Assembly (NCBI GenBank): GCA_017559685.1
Contig: JAFYQY010000188.1
Coordinates: forward strand, 1-7,342
Direction: 5' to 3'
DNA from: Alistipes sp.
Lineage (GTDB): Bacteria > Bacteroidota > Bacteroidia > Bacteroidales > Rikenellaceae
Length of the DNA stretch: 7,342 bases
How positions within the stretch are numbered: the stretch's first letter is position 1; each line of letters begins with the position of its first letter. A model generated the notes under the pieces. It had not been told where the DNA came from. It did not search any database and saw only the letters and a program-made list of their open reading frames with translations. Below are positions 1 to 5,560 of the stretch, piece by piece. The translations under genes and the position numbers were made by a program.

Positions 1-261
1 TACTATATGATGTGGTGGGCTTTCACTATGTTGATTACCATTATCTGGGGAGGACTTGCAATTGCTCATCGTGCGATGAACAAATCGATAGTAGACTCTT
101 GGCTTGACCATATTGGAATAGAGAAGAATGTTCGCAGAGTAGGACGCAAGCAATTTATTCGTGATTTCTTCTTGGCAATGTTGCCGGTTGATTGGTCGAT
201 AAAGATTCGAAAAAAGCATATCGAACGACTCGACCGCAAAGAGCGAGAAATGGGCTTGTAA
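1..261 (+). CDS. Small membrane protein, C-terminal part (gene starts upstream of the window)
   Basis: The frame is open from base 1 (Tyr-Tyr-Met-Met-Trp-Trp) to TAA at 259-261, giving 86 residues. ATG codons occur at 7 and 10, but the frame is already open at the edge, so the real start is probably upstream. Residues 4-25 form one hydrophobic helix containing WW at its start and a WGGLAIAH motif at its end. This is followed by about 60 basic, amphipathic residues rich in Lys and Arg and ending in an EREMGL tail. The WW...WGxxxAxH arrangement resembles the second helix of the short '2TM domain' proteins of Bacteroidota, but this is a weak resemblance judged by eye. The basic tail should lie in the cytoplasm. 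Function is unknown. It converges on the acyltransferase gene, with a terminator between them. Confidence 0.6.
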   Translation, partial: YYMMWWAFTMLITIIWGGLAIAHRAMNKSIVDSWLDHIGIEKNVRRVGRKQFIRDFFLAMLPVDWSIKIRKKHIERLDRKEREMGL

Positions 262-267
262 CAAACA

Positions 268-297
268 AATATGGGTATCGAAAACGATACCCATATT
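268..297. terminator. Bidirectional hairpin terminator between convergent genes
   Basis: A perfect 13-bp inverted repeat, AATATGGGTATCG (268-280) and CGATACCCATATT (285-297), encloses an AAAA loop. It sits 6 nt after the stop of the upstream + strand gene and 18 nt after the stop of the minus-strand acyltransferase. The tails are only moderately T-rich on both sides (CATTTTAT on +, TGTTTGTT on -), consistent with a shared terminator. Confidence 0.8.
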
Positions 298-315
298 CAT
301 TTTATATGCAGAGCA

Positions 316-1500
316 CTACCCCACTATATATTTGCCGATTTTCGGCATCTTCTGCAAGACAACCGCAACCACAGCAGTCAAGACAAAACCCGCAACTGCC
401 GAGAGGATAATCTCCACAGGGGTCGTCCAAGTCCCAAGTTTACCATCTAAGCCGATGCCGAGCCACTCACGCACCGCACCACATATTGGTACCAAGAGGA
501 GCAAGTGCATAAGATATACTCCGTAGCTCGCCTTCGACACGGGCAACAACACCTTATTATAGAAGCAACCCGACGCCTTAATCTTCTTAAAGAGCACTAT
601 CCACGCTACAGTCATAAGCACCACACCGATAGTGTCGTTGCACCAGGTAGTCTCCCACCATACAGCCATCTTGACTGCGCCCTGAGCAGGGAAGTAGCCA
701 CCGCACGACTCGAAAACTCGCCACAAGAAGCCGCCAAAGACGATTGCGAAGCCGCCCAAGTAGCACGGCACAGCAATAGCCAAACTCTTTTTCCACGACA
801 GCTCGCCCACGAAGCGACGGAAGTACAAGCCGAGTAACAAGTAGCCGATAAAGCCACTCAGATAGTAGAACGTGCCGTATGTATTCCAGCTCGCCTCACC
901 CCACAGCGGAGTGAGAGCCTGGCGAGGGAGTCCCGAAGCGCCATAGATAACCTCCAACGAATCGTAACCGCCCGAGTACCAATCTCTAATAACGGGGATA
1001 AAGGTTGTGAAGAGCCAAATAGCGAGGTACACCTGCAACTCACGCTTGCTAACCCTCTCAGCCCACGGCGAGAGCAACGGCATAAGCAGGTAGACACCTA
1101 TAAGCATATAGACAAACCAGAGGTGACCTGCTGCGTAGTTGAAGTTAAATAGCAGATTTTGGAAATTCTCCACAGGCTCGCCCCACATAAAGGCATAGAC
1201 CACACTCCAGAGCAGGAACGGCACCAATACTCGCACCGCACGACGACGGAAGAAGTTGCCCGTTGAGTAGTGCAGTGGGAACTGCAAGTAGCTCGAGGCT
1301 ACAATAAAAAGAGGCACACAAGCACGCACAATAGAGTCGAAGAACGAAGCCCAGAAAGCATCAGCCTCGGTCAAAATCTGCGAGCCCTCGCCACCGAGGT
1401 AGAATGGTTCGGTCGAGTGAACGAGGATAACCATAAAGCAGGCTGCTACTCGCATCCAATCAACCCACACGACACGATTTTCGGTTTTTAGTTGAGACAT
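316..1500 (-). CDS. Acyltransferase 3 family membrane protein (WecH/OafA-like O-acyltransferase)
   Basis: A 394-residue polytopic membrane protein of the acyltransferase-3 family (PF01757), which moves acetyl or other acyl groups onto surface sugars or lipids. Seen in the sequence: the N-terminal signature DWMRVAACFMVILVHS with Arg17 and His28; FFRRRAVRVLVPFLLW (83-98) with the usual cluster of arginines after a helix; HLWFVYMLIGVYLLMPLL (126-143), a very typical family segment; and SYGVYLMHLLLL (325-336), the usual SYGxYLxH motif near the C-terminus. About ten hydrophobic helices are visible and the length is normal for the family. It starts at ATG 1498-1500, 22-30 nt after a Bacteroidota-type promoter, and ends at TAG 316-318 before a strong terminator, so it is probably monocistronic. 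The substrate cannot be read from the sequence; O-acetylation of a surface polysaccharide is the default inference. It is not part of the envelope-lipid operon further on, although the theme is related. Confidence 0.88.
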   Translation of the reverse strand: MSQLKTENRVVWVDWMRVAACFMVILVHSTEPFYLGGEGSQILTEADAFWASFFDSIVRACVPLFIVASSYLQFPLHYSTGNFFRRRAVRVLVPFLLWSVVYAFMWGEPVENFQNLLFNFNYAAGHLWFVYMLIGVYLLMPLLSPWAERVSKRELQVYLAIWLFTTFIPVIRDWYSGGYDSLEVIYGASGLPRQALTPLWGEASWNTYGTFYYLSGFIGYLLLGLYFRRFVGELSWKKSLAIAVPCYLGGFAIVFGGFLWRVFESCGGYFPAQGAVKMAVWWETTWCNDTIGVVLMTVAWIVLFKKIKASGCFYNKVLLPVSKASYGVYLMHLLLLVPICGAVREWLGIGLDGKLGTWTTPVEIILSAVAGFVLTAVVAVVLQKMPKIGKYIVG

Positions 1501-1529
1501 ATATTTTCAATTTATATGATTACTTTTTG

Positions 1530-1562
1530 CAAATTTAGCAAAATTTTGAGACTGCACTACAA
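1530..1562 (-). promoter_or_regulatory. Promoter of the acyltransferase gene
   Basis: On the minus strand, TAAATTTG (1530-1537) matches the Bacteroidota -7 consensus TAnnTTTG, with a TTG (1560-1562) 22 nt upstream as a possible -33 element. Transcription would begin about 20-25 nt before the ATG. It lies back to back with the tRNA promoter. Confidence 0.45.
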
Positions 1563-1566
1563 TTTA

Positions 1567-1597
1567 TTGCGGAATTTGGCAAAAAACACTATCTTTG
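1567..1597 (+). promoter_or_regulatory. Promoter of tRNA-Ser
   Basis: TATCTTTG (1590-1597) fits the Bacteroidota -7 box TAnnTTTG exactly, and TTG (1567-1569) lies 20 nt upstream as the -33 element. The first base of the mature tRNA is 13 nt downstream, leaving a very short 5' leader. The divergent acyltransferase promoter begins only a few bases upstream. Confidence 0.7.
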
Positions 1598-1609
1598 TCC
1601 TCCCGAAAA

Positions 1610-1697
1610 GGAAAGATGCAGGAGTGGTTGAACTGGCCCGCCTGGAAAGCGAGTAAACCCCAAAAGGGTTTCGGGGGTTCGAATCCCCCTCTTTCCG
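1610..1697 (+). tRNA. tRNA-Ser (anticodon GGA)
   Basis: An 88-nt class II tRNA. The acceptor stem GGAAAGA (1610-1616) pairs with TCTTTCC (1690-1696), followed by discriminator G at 1697. The D stem is CAG/CTG. The anticodon loop CTGGAAA (1642-1648) has anticodon GGA at 1644-1646, which reads UCC and UCU. The long variable arm is AAACCC / GGGTTT, as expected for serine. The T arm is GGGGG, TTCGAAT, CCCCC. The CCA end is not encoded (GCTC follows). One oddity is that the anticodon stem CCCGC (1637-1641) / GCGAG (1649-1653) carries a C-A mismatch at pair 28-42 (bases 1638 and 1652). All other stems pair fully, so the gene is probably functional. Confidence 0.95.
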
Positions 1698-1700
1698 CTC

Positions 1701-1732
1701 AGAGCAGTAGAGATACTGCTCTTTTTGTTTTT
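1701..1732 (+). terminator. Rho-independent terminator of tRNA-Ser
   Basis: AGAGCAGTA (1701-1709) and TACTGCTCT (1714-1722) form a perfect 9-bp stem with a 4-nt loop, followed at once by TTTTGTTTTT. It begins 4 nt after the tRNA discriminator base. Its 3' arm and T-tract are also the left end of the large inverted repeat that follows, so the two pairings are mutually exclusive. Confidence 0.9.
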
Positions 1733-1861
1733 ATTGATACAGCCTGCAAATTTGCAGGCTTTTTTGTATTTGATGGCACACCTTTGTAAATGAATTTACA
1801 AGAGTGATCATCAAATACAAACAACACAAAGTGTTGCTGTATCAATAAAAACAGAAAAGAG
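1719..1861. repeat. 143-nt nested palindrome able to fold as a cloverleaf
   Basis: The outer arms, 1719-1743 and 1836-1861, are complementary over about 25 bp with a single one-base bulge; their inner core reads TTTTTATTGATACAGC on the left. Inside are three further perfect inverted repeats. GCCTGCAAATTTGCAGGC (1742-1759) is followed by a T-run and looks like a second terminator. TTTGTATTTGATG (1763-1775) pairs with CATCAAATACAAA (1809-1821) and encloses TTGTAAA (1784-1790) / TTTACAA (1795-1801). CAACAC (1822-1827) pairs with GTGTTG (1831-1836). Together they give one long stem with three side arms. No ORF fits it. It could be a short nonautonomous element with terminal inverted repeats, a structured RNA, or layered terminators; I see no clear target-site duplication. 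Confidence 0.75.
1742..1766 (+). terminator. Second terminator-like hairpin downstream of tRNA-Ser
   Basis: The perfect palindrome GCCTGCAAATTTGCAGGC (1742-1759) folds as a GC-capped hairpin and is followed by TTTTTTG. It would act as a back-up terminator for tRNA read-through. It is also one arm of the larger palindrome. Confidence 0.6.
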
Positions 1862-1949
1862 GATTGCGAACTTTAATCAGGGGTTACCTCCTCGGCTAAT
1901 AGCGAGCCGCCAATGGCGACTACGCAGCCTCGTCGGTGACGGCTTCGCC

Positions 1950-1971
1950 GTTCGAATCCCCCTACTGCTCT
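1950..1971 (+). repeat. Fragment copy of the tRNA-Ser 3' region (T-arm half plus terminator arm)
   Basis: GTTCGAATCCCCCT (1950-1963) is identical to the tRNA T-loop and 3' T-stem at 1677-1690. It is followed directly by ACTGCTCT (1964-1971), identical to the 3' arm of the tRNA terminator at 1715-1722. The 24 bases that separate these two pieces in the intact locus are missing. The 5' half of a T-stem (GGGGG) is absent before it, so it is not a tRNA. It looks like a partial duplication with a deletion, or the scar of an integration event at the tRNA 3' end. Confidence 0.6.
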
Positions 1972-2016
1972 GTGCAAGGAGCCCCGCGGCGAGCGAAGGG
2001 AAAGGCGTTAAGCGGA

Positions 2017-2032
2017 GCAGACTTCGGTCTGC
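2017..2032. other. UUCG-capped hairpin
   Basis: GCAGAC (2017-2022) and GTCTGC (2027-2032) form a perfect 6-bp stem around a TTCG loop, a very stable tetraloop in RNA. No T-tract follows on + (GGAGTAGC), so it is unlikely to be a terminator. Role unknown. Confidence 0.5.
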
Positions 2033-2140
2033 GGAGTAGCCAATCCCTCATTACAAAAGTTTTGCTCATCGCTTTCTTTACGTCAGGAGGTGGATTCGTT
2101 CAGTCGGTGGCGGTGTGGGGGGGGGATGGAAGCTTGGTGA

Positions 2141-2265
2141 TTAGGGACGTTAGGGGCGTTAGAGCCGTTAGGGGCATTAGGGGCGTTAAACTCCTTAAAC
2201 TCCTTAAACTCCCTAAATTCACTAAATTCACTAAATTCACTACTCTCTTAAAGAAAAGTTTTCCG
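2141..2265 (+). repeat. 9-nt-periodic intergenic repeat element, copy 1
   Basis: Twelve consecutive 9-nt units run from 2141 to 2248, nearly all starting with TTA or CTA: TTAGGGACG, TTAGGGGCG, TTAGAGCCG, TTAGGGGCA, TTAGGGGCG, then three TTAAACTCC, three CTAAATTCA, and CTACTCTCT. The array ends in a short AT-rich tail, AAAGTTTTCCG (2255-2265). The unit sequence changes along the array while the 9-nt phase is kept. It lies just beyond the 3' end of the minus-strand operon. A second copy lies inverted beyond the operon's 5' end. Because 9 is a multiple of 3, every frame reads as a tripeptide repeat (for example Val-Arg-Gly), so the open frames here are not evidence of coding. Confidence 0.9.
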
Positions 2266-2270
2266 TTCTT

Positions 2271-2290
2271 AACTACTCTCAAGAGTAGTT
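2271..2290. terminator. Hairpin directly after the operon's last stop codon
   Basis: AACTACTCT (2271-2279) and AGAGTAGTT (2282-2290) are perfectly complementary and abut the TAA (2291-2293) of the minus-strand lipoprotein gene. In the minus direction it lacks an immediate T-tract (AAGAACGG follows, then a T-rich stretch about 13-20 nt on); on + it is followed by TTATC. It probably stops operon transcripts imperfectly or protects their 3' end. ACTACTCTC also occurs at 2239-2247 inside the repeat element. Confidence 0.55.
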
Positions 2291-3166
2291 TTATCGGTAG
2301 GTGATATCGAACTCGGTGATGAAGGAGTCGCAAGATGTCGAAGGTTGTGGAACAATGGATGTTTGGGTTGTTCTTACGACATTACCCTTTGCATCATATT
2401 CGTACACCACCTTGGTTTTGGAAGTGACTCCATCGGACATAGCGATAGTGAAAATTCGACCTTCTGCACTATATTCAACAGTCGTCACTCTAAATGGTTC
2501 TCCCTCGACATCGCACTCTACGAACTCAACCTCTCTACCCTCGGCATCGTAGCTATATTTCCACATATAATCGATTGTGCCATCGACATAGTAGCCAGCA
2601 TCCACAACAAGGTTACCCTTATCGTCGTAAGTGCTCAATATCAGCGACTGCAACTCATTATTTTCATCGTATACCGCCTCCTCAAACTTCCTATCCGCAT
2701 CATCGTAGGCAAAGAGCGCTCTGCCCGTCATTACGCCGGCACTATTATAGCGAATCTCCTCGACAAGCACACCTCGCTCGTCGTATCTGTAGCGTGTGTT
2801 CCAATCGAGCAAGCCATTACCCCTGAACCACGCCTCCTCGGTCATACGATGCTCCTCATCGTAGGTGTAGACGCACCTTGACCACAACTTACTATCATCG
2901 CCGAGATAGTCCAACTTTTCGACAACATCACCACGCTGATTAAATCGATATACCTCTCTGCTGACACAGCGCTTCTCTAACTTACCACCCTTCAAGCTGG
3001 TGGCATACTGGACGTGGACAACACTCTCAACATCGCCATTCAGTTCGGGCAAGTCTGTGTGCCAACCTTGGCGTGTAGGTACTGCCACCCCATTCGACGC
3101 AGAGTCGGAGCAGGATACAAAAAGGAGCATCGAAAGTGCAATTGTAACAAAAAGCGAGTGTTTCAT
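2291..3166 (-). CDS. Lipoprotein with 26-residue YD-like repeats, function unknown
   Basis: 291 residues starting at ATG 3164-3166. The N-terminus has a Lys-containing start, a hydrophobic stretch (5-17) and a lipobox LFVSC with the lipidated Cys at 19, so it is an exported lipoprotein. After a linker of about 30-50 residues comes a regular series of repeats of the form Y-D-x-x-G-x-x-x-x-E. The leading Tyr residues fall at 102, 128, 154, 180, 206, 232 and 257, a spacing of 26 that drops to 25 only at the last step, and a degenerate first unit starts near Phe75. The pattern resembles the YD repeats of Rhs-type and wall-associated proteins, which build beta-sheet wraps, but the protein is far too short for an Rhs toxin and has no toxin domain. 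It is the last gene of the operon, 4 nt after the lipid-kinase stop. Location at the outer membrane or cell surface and a binding or scaffold role are inferences. Confidence 0.85.
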   Translation of the reverse strand: MKHSLFVTIALSMLLFVSCSDSASNGVAVPTRQGWHTDLPELNGDVESVVHVQYATSLKGGKLEKRCVSREVYRFNQRGDVVEKLDYLGDDSKLWSRCVYTYDEEHRMTEEAWFRGNGLLDWNTRYRYDERGVLVEEIRYNSAGVMTGRALFAYDDADRKFEEAVYDENNELQSLILSTYDDKGNLVVDAGYYVDGTIDYMWKYSYDAEGREVEFVECDVEGEPFRVTTVEYSAEGRIFTIAMSDGVTSKTKVVYEYDAKGNVVRTTQTSIVPQPSTSCDSFITEFDITYR

Positions 3167-3170
3167 AGCA

Positions 3171-4004
3171 TTAAACTATAACTTTCAAAACCGCAGGGTG
3201 TATCGTGATATCCAACTCTTCGGGTGCAATAAACCAATCACCATCGGCGTGTGCGGGGCCTTCGGTACTGCGGGCAATACGAATTTTCTTGCCCTTATAG
3301 CAGTGTACTCGCCTACTTCTATCGAGGGTACCCGCCATAAGTTTACAAGCTATTACGGGCAATGCAATCGCACCAAATTGCTCTACGACAGTGATATCGA
3401 GCACTCCGTCGCAACAGTCGGCAAGAGGAGTAATCTTCGCACCATTGCCCCATTGATTGGAGTTACCCACCGTAATGAATAAGGCATCTGTTTCGTGACT
3501 TACGCCATCAATCTCGATAGTATATCGCTCGGGCGTATACTCTCGCCAGGTCTTTAGTCCCTGCTTGATATAGTTTGCAAGGCCTCGCTTTCCGCACTTG
3601 GCAAATCGTTCACTCACCACAGCATCGAAGCCAACGCCGCAAACCGAGAAGAACATTCTTCCGTTAACGTCCGCAACGTCCATTCTCTTTTGCTCGCCTC
3701 GTTCAATGGTTTTGAGCGCCTTATCCACATTGTGCGAGAGCCCTAAGTGACGAGCCAAACCGTCGCCACTACCGCACGGTATAATGCCAAGAGCCTTATC
3801 GCTACCGACCAGACCTCGAGCCACCTCATTGACCGTTCCGTCGCCACCGACAGCCACCACGACATCGTCGGTAGCCTCACGAGCAAGTTTCTCGGCGTGG
3901 CCAGCATACTCCGTAAAGAGCACCTTGTAGCCCTTTGCGAGCAACTTCTCGGCAAGCTTGAGCTTCTTGCCCTTGCCTGATATGGGGTTGATTATGAACA
4001 GCAT
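3171..4004 (-). CDS. Diacylglycerol kinase family lipid kinase (YegS/DagK-like)
   Basis: 277 residues, close to the family's usual length of 280-310, and without membrane helices, as expected for a cytoplasmic enzyme acting at the inner membrane face. These kinases phosphorylate diacylglycerol or related lipids with ATP. Seen in order: INPISGKGK (5-13), the N-terminal nucleotide-binding strand and turn; VGGDGTVNEVARGL (52-65), the catalytic GGDGT signature; PCGSGDGLARHLG (76-88), the second glycine loop; GVGFDA (123-128); NSNQWGNGAKITPLA (181-195) with DGVLD (199-203), the usual NGxxxGGGxxxxPxAxxxDGxLD region; and HADGDW (252-257), the C-terminal H-x-DGE-like motif. The loop has Asp81 where many members have Asn (GSGN). 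The ATG (4002-4004) overlaps the upstream TAA by one base, so translation is likely coupled. Next to a phosphoethanolamine transferase, recycling of the released diacylglycerol to phosphatidic acid is the likely job. A sphingolipid substrate is a real alternative, since some Bacteroidota make sphingolipids. Confidence 0.9.
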   Translation of the reverse strand: MLFIINPISGKGKKLKLAEKLLAKGYKVLFTEYAGHAEKLAREATDDVVVAVGGDGTVNEVARGLVGSDKALGIIPCGSGDGLARHLGLSHNVDKALKTIERGEQKRMDVADVNGRMFFSVCGVGFDAVVSERFAKCGKRGLANYIKQGLKTWREYTPERYTIEIDGVSHETDALFITVGNSNQWGNGAKITPLADCCDGVLDITVVEQFGAIALPVIACKLMAGTLDRSRRVHCYKGKKIRIARSTEGPAHADGDWFIAPEELDITIHPAVLKVIV

Positions 4005-5560
4005 TACTCAAAAATACTCTTTGTCTCGTCGTAGAAAGCGGTTTTCAATCCGAGGAACTTCAACACACTGTGATAGATATTGTGGTGTCCCGCCAAGTCG
4101 ATATCTTTAATCTTCGAGTTGTCGGATGTCCATACGATAAACGGAATGTCCAACTGCTCGGCAGGAGCCATACTCATAGGCACACCGTGCATATAGAGAC
4201 CACCCTCGCCAAGCGACTCGCCGTGGTCGGAGATGAAAATCACGCACGCACGTCTATCCTTGAACTGCTTCAAAGTCTCGATAACCGAATGAACGAGATA
4301 GTCGGTGTAGACGATGGTGTTGTCGTAGGCATTTATCAACTCCTCGTATTTGGCATTCGACATCTCGACACTTCGGCTCTCGGGCATAAACACCTTTAAC
4401 TCCTCGGGAGTGCTTTTGTAGTACTCGGGGCCGTGGCTGGTATAGGTGTGAATGCCAATAAAAATTTTATCCTTATCGCTCGATTGGATCTGCTCTTTCA
4501 AGCCGTGAAAGAGGATGCCGTCGTAGTTGACATCCGCCTCGGGATAGAGCGCCTTCAAGTCGCTCTTATTGTAATTTTTCTCGATATGGAGAGGAGGCGT
4601 TCCCCAATTGCTACGACGCCAAATAACATCCACCCCATTTCTCGAGAGATAGTTCGGAAGAATCTCAAACAACTCGCCACTTGGCTTGTGTTGCAAAATA
4701 GCCTTTACTGCGTCAATAGTATTCGTGTGCGAAGCCTTAGCCTTGAGGGCTGTCACCCCATCGGCCATCATCAAAGGGTTTGTCTCTCGGCTGTAGCCGT
4801 AGAGCGAGAAATTTTGGCTTCGAGCCGACTCACCGATAATCAGCACGCATACATCTTTACCTTCGGTAACTTCCTCCACATCAGGGAGAAGAGTCTCCTT
4901 TTGATTAGACTTTTTCCAATGATTATAGTGACGAATCGAGTTCACGATATATGACCACGGCATAATCTTGCTACCCATAACCGAGGCGTGGCGGTCGATC
5001 CAAAATACATTTTTGTAGTTGCTGCCCACCATACCCAACGACAGTACAAGAGCGGCAAGGATATTGAGCAAGAAACGCCAAAACGAGCCATAATTTATGC
5101 TCTTGCGAATGAGTAAAACGCTTGGAACAATGCCGAGCAAGAGTGCATAGAGCAACATTGTCCACGAGAGGAAACTCGACGACTCGGAGAGCTGGGTATT
5201 GAAGACGTTACCCATCATACTTCTGTCAATAAGCACATTGTAGGTATTGACAAAGTAGAGGCATACAGCATTGCCGACTAAGGTCAAGGCGATGATATAT
5301 TTACCCACCACCCTGAACAGGTAGAGCAATAGATAGTATACCAAGTAATTGAGCGCAAACATAAGTATTGCCACACTACAAGGAATCCAAAAACCACTAA
5401 AACCTTCGCCTGCATTCTCGGTGATATAGCTAAAAAACGGATAGTGGAAGGCCAACACGGTGTATAGGCTCAACCAGATACAGACGTAGGTTGCACCCCT
5501 CTTACAGTTGAGAAATGCTACGCACTTATCCTTCATTCTCTTGATATTCTCTTTCGTCAT
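4004..5560 (-). CDS. EptA/MCR-family phosphoethanolamine transferase
   Basis: 518 residues. Five membrane helices (about 24-44, 58-82, 86-107, 131-151, 160-178) precede a periplasmic alkaline-phosphatase-fold domain from about 235, the EptA layout. The family moves phosphoethanolamine from phosphatidylethanolamine to lipid A or other glycans and releases diacylglycerol. Visible residues: Glu244 in IGESARSQNFSLYGYSRETN, Thr281 in SHTNTIDAV as the expected nucleophile, His371 and His376 in HTYTSHGPEYY, Asp445-His446 in SDHGESLGEGGLYMHG, and His458 twelve residues later; these match the metal and substrate ligands of MCR-1 and Neisseria EptA. The two cysteines that flank the nucleophile in MCR-1 are Ser277 and Ala287 here, and the periplasmic domain has only one or two cysteines, so it lacks the usual disulfides. 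Its ATG overlaps the upstream TGA as ATGA. Lipid A as acceptor is inferred. Such transferases can raise resistance to cationic peptides. Confidence 0.93.
   Translation of the reverse strand: MTKENIKRMKDKCVAFLNCKRGATYVCIWLSLYTVLAFHYPFFSYITENAGEGFSGFWIPCSVAILMFALNYLVYYLLLYLFRVVGKYIIALTLVGNAVCLYFVNTYNVLIDRSMMGNVFNTQLSESSSFLSWTMLLYALLLGIVPSVLLIRKSINYGSFWRFLLNILAALVLSLGMVGSNYKNVFWIDRHASVMGSKIMPWSYIVNSIRHYNHWKKSNQKETLLPDVEEVTEGKDVCVLIIGESARSQNFSLYGYSRETNPLMMADGVTALKAKASHTNTIDAVKAILQHKPSGELFEILPNYLSRNGVDVIWRRSNWGTPPLHIEKNYNKSDLKALYPEADVNYDGILFHGLKEQIQSSDKDKIFIGIHTYTSHGPEYYKSTPEELKVFMPESRSVEMSNAKYEELINAYDNTIVYTDYLVHSVIETLKQFKDRRACVIFISDHGESLGEGGLYMHGVPMSMAPAEQLDIPFIVWTSDNSKIKDIDLAGHHNIYHSVLKFLGLKTAFYDETKSIFE

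Larger units (their letters stand above)
1862..2140. other. GC-rich intergenic block without a credible gene
   Basis: About 280 bases lie between the palindrome and the 9-nt repeat array. The stretch is clearly richer in G and C than its flanks and carries several short hairpins: CGCC/GGCG near 1909-1919, ACGGC/GCCGT at 1939-1951, and a UUCG hairpin at 2017-2032. It also holds a tRNA-like fragment at 1950-1971 and a run of nine G at 2117-2125. Open frames here have no recognisable domain and run into the repeat array, so I do not call a gene. The last 80-100 bases resemble the outer flank of the second repeat element (about 7010-7080, opposite strand), sharing CTCATT, TTGCTC and GTGTGGGG...TGATTAG in order, so part of this block probably belongs to the repeat family. 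Confidence 0.5.

Noticed and set aside
1595..1789. 64-residue open frame on +
   Set aside because: It lies across tRNA-Ser and its terminator.
1719..1861. Integron attC site
   Set aside because: The palindrome is about the right size, but I could not identify a convincing pair of conserved core sites, and no integrase or gene cassette is nearby.
1936..2304. 122-residue open frame on + through the GC-rich block and repeat copy 1
   Set aside because: No recognisable domain, its second half is the periodic array, and it runs through structured noncoding sequence into the end of the lipoprotein gene.
2345..2881. 178-residue open frame on +
   Set aside because: It is antisense to the YD-repeat lipoprotein, whose lipobox and regular repeats leave no doubt about the coding strand.
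4433..4954. 173-residue open frame on +
   Set aside because: Antisense shadow of the phosphoethanolamine transferase, whose catalytic motifs fix the coding strand.
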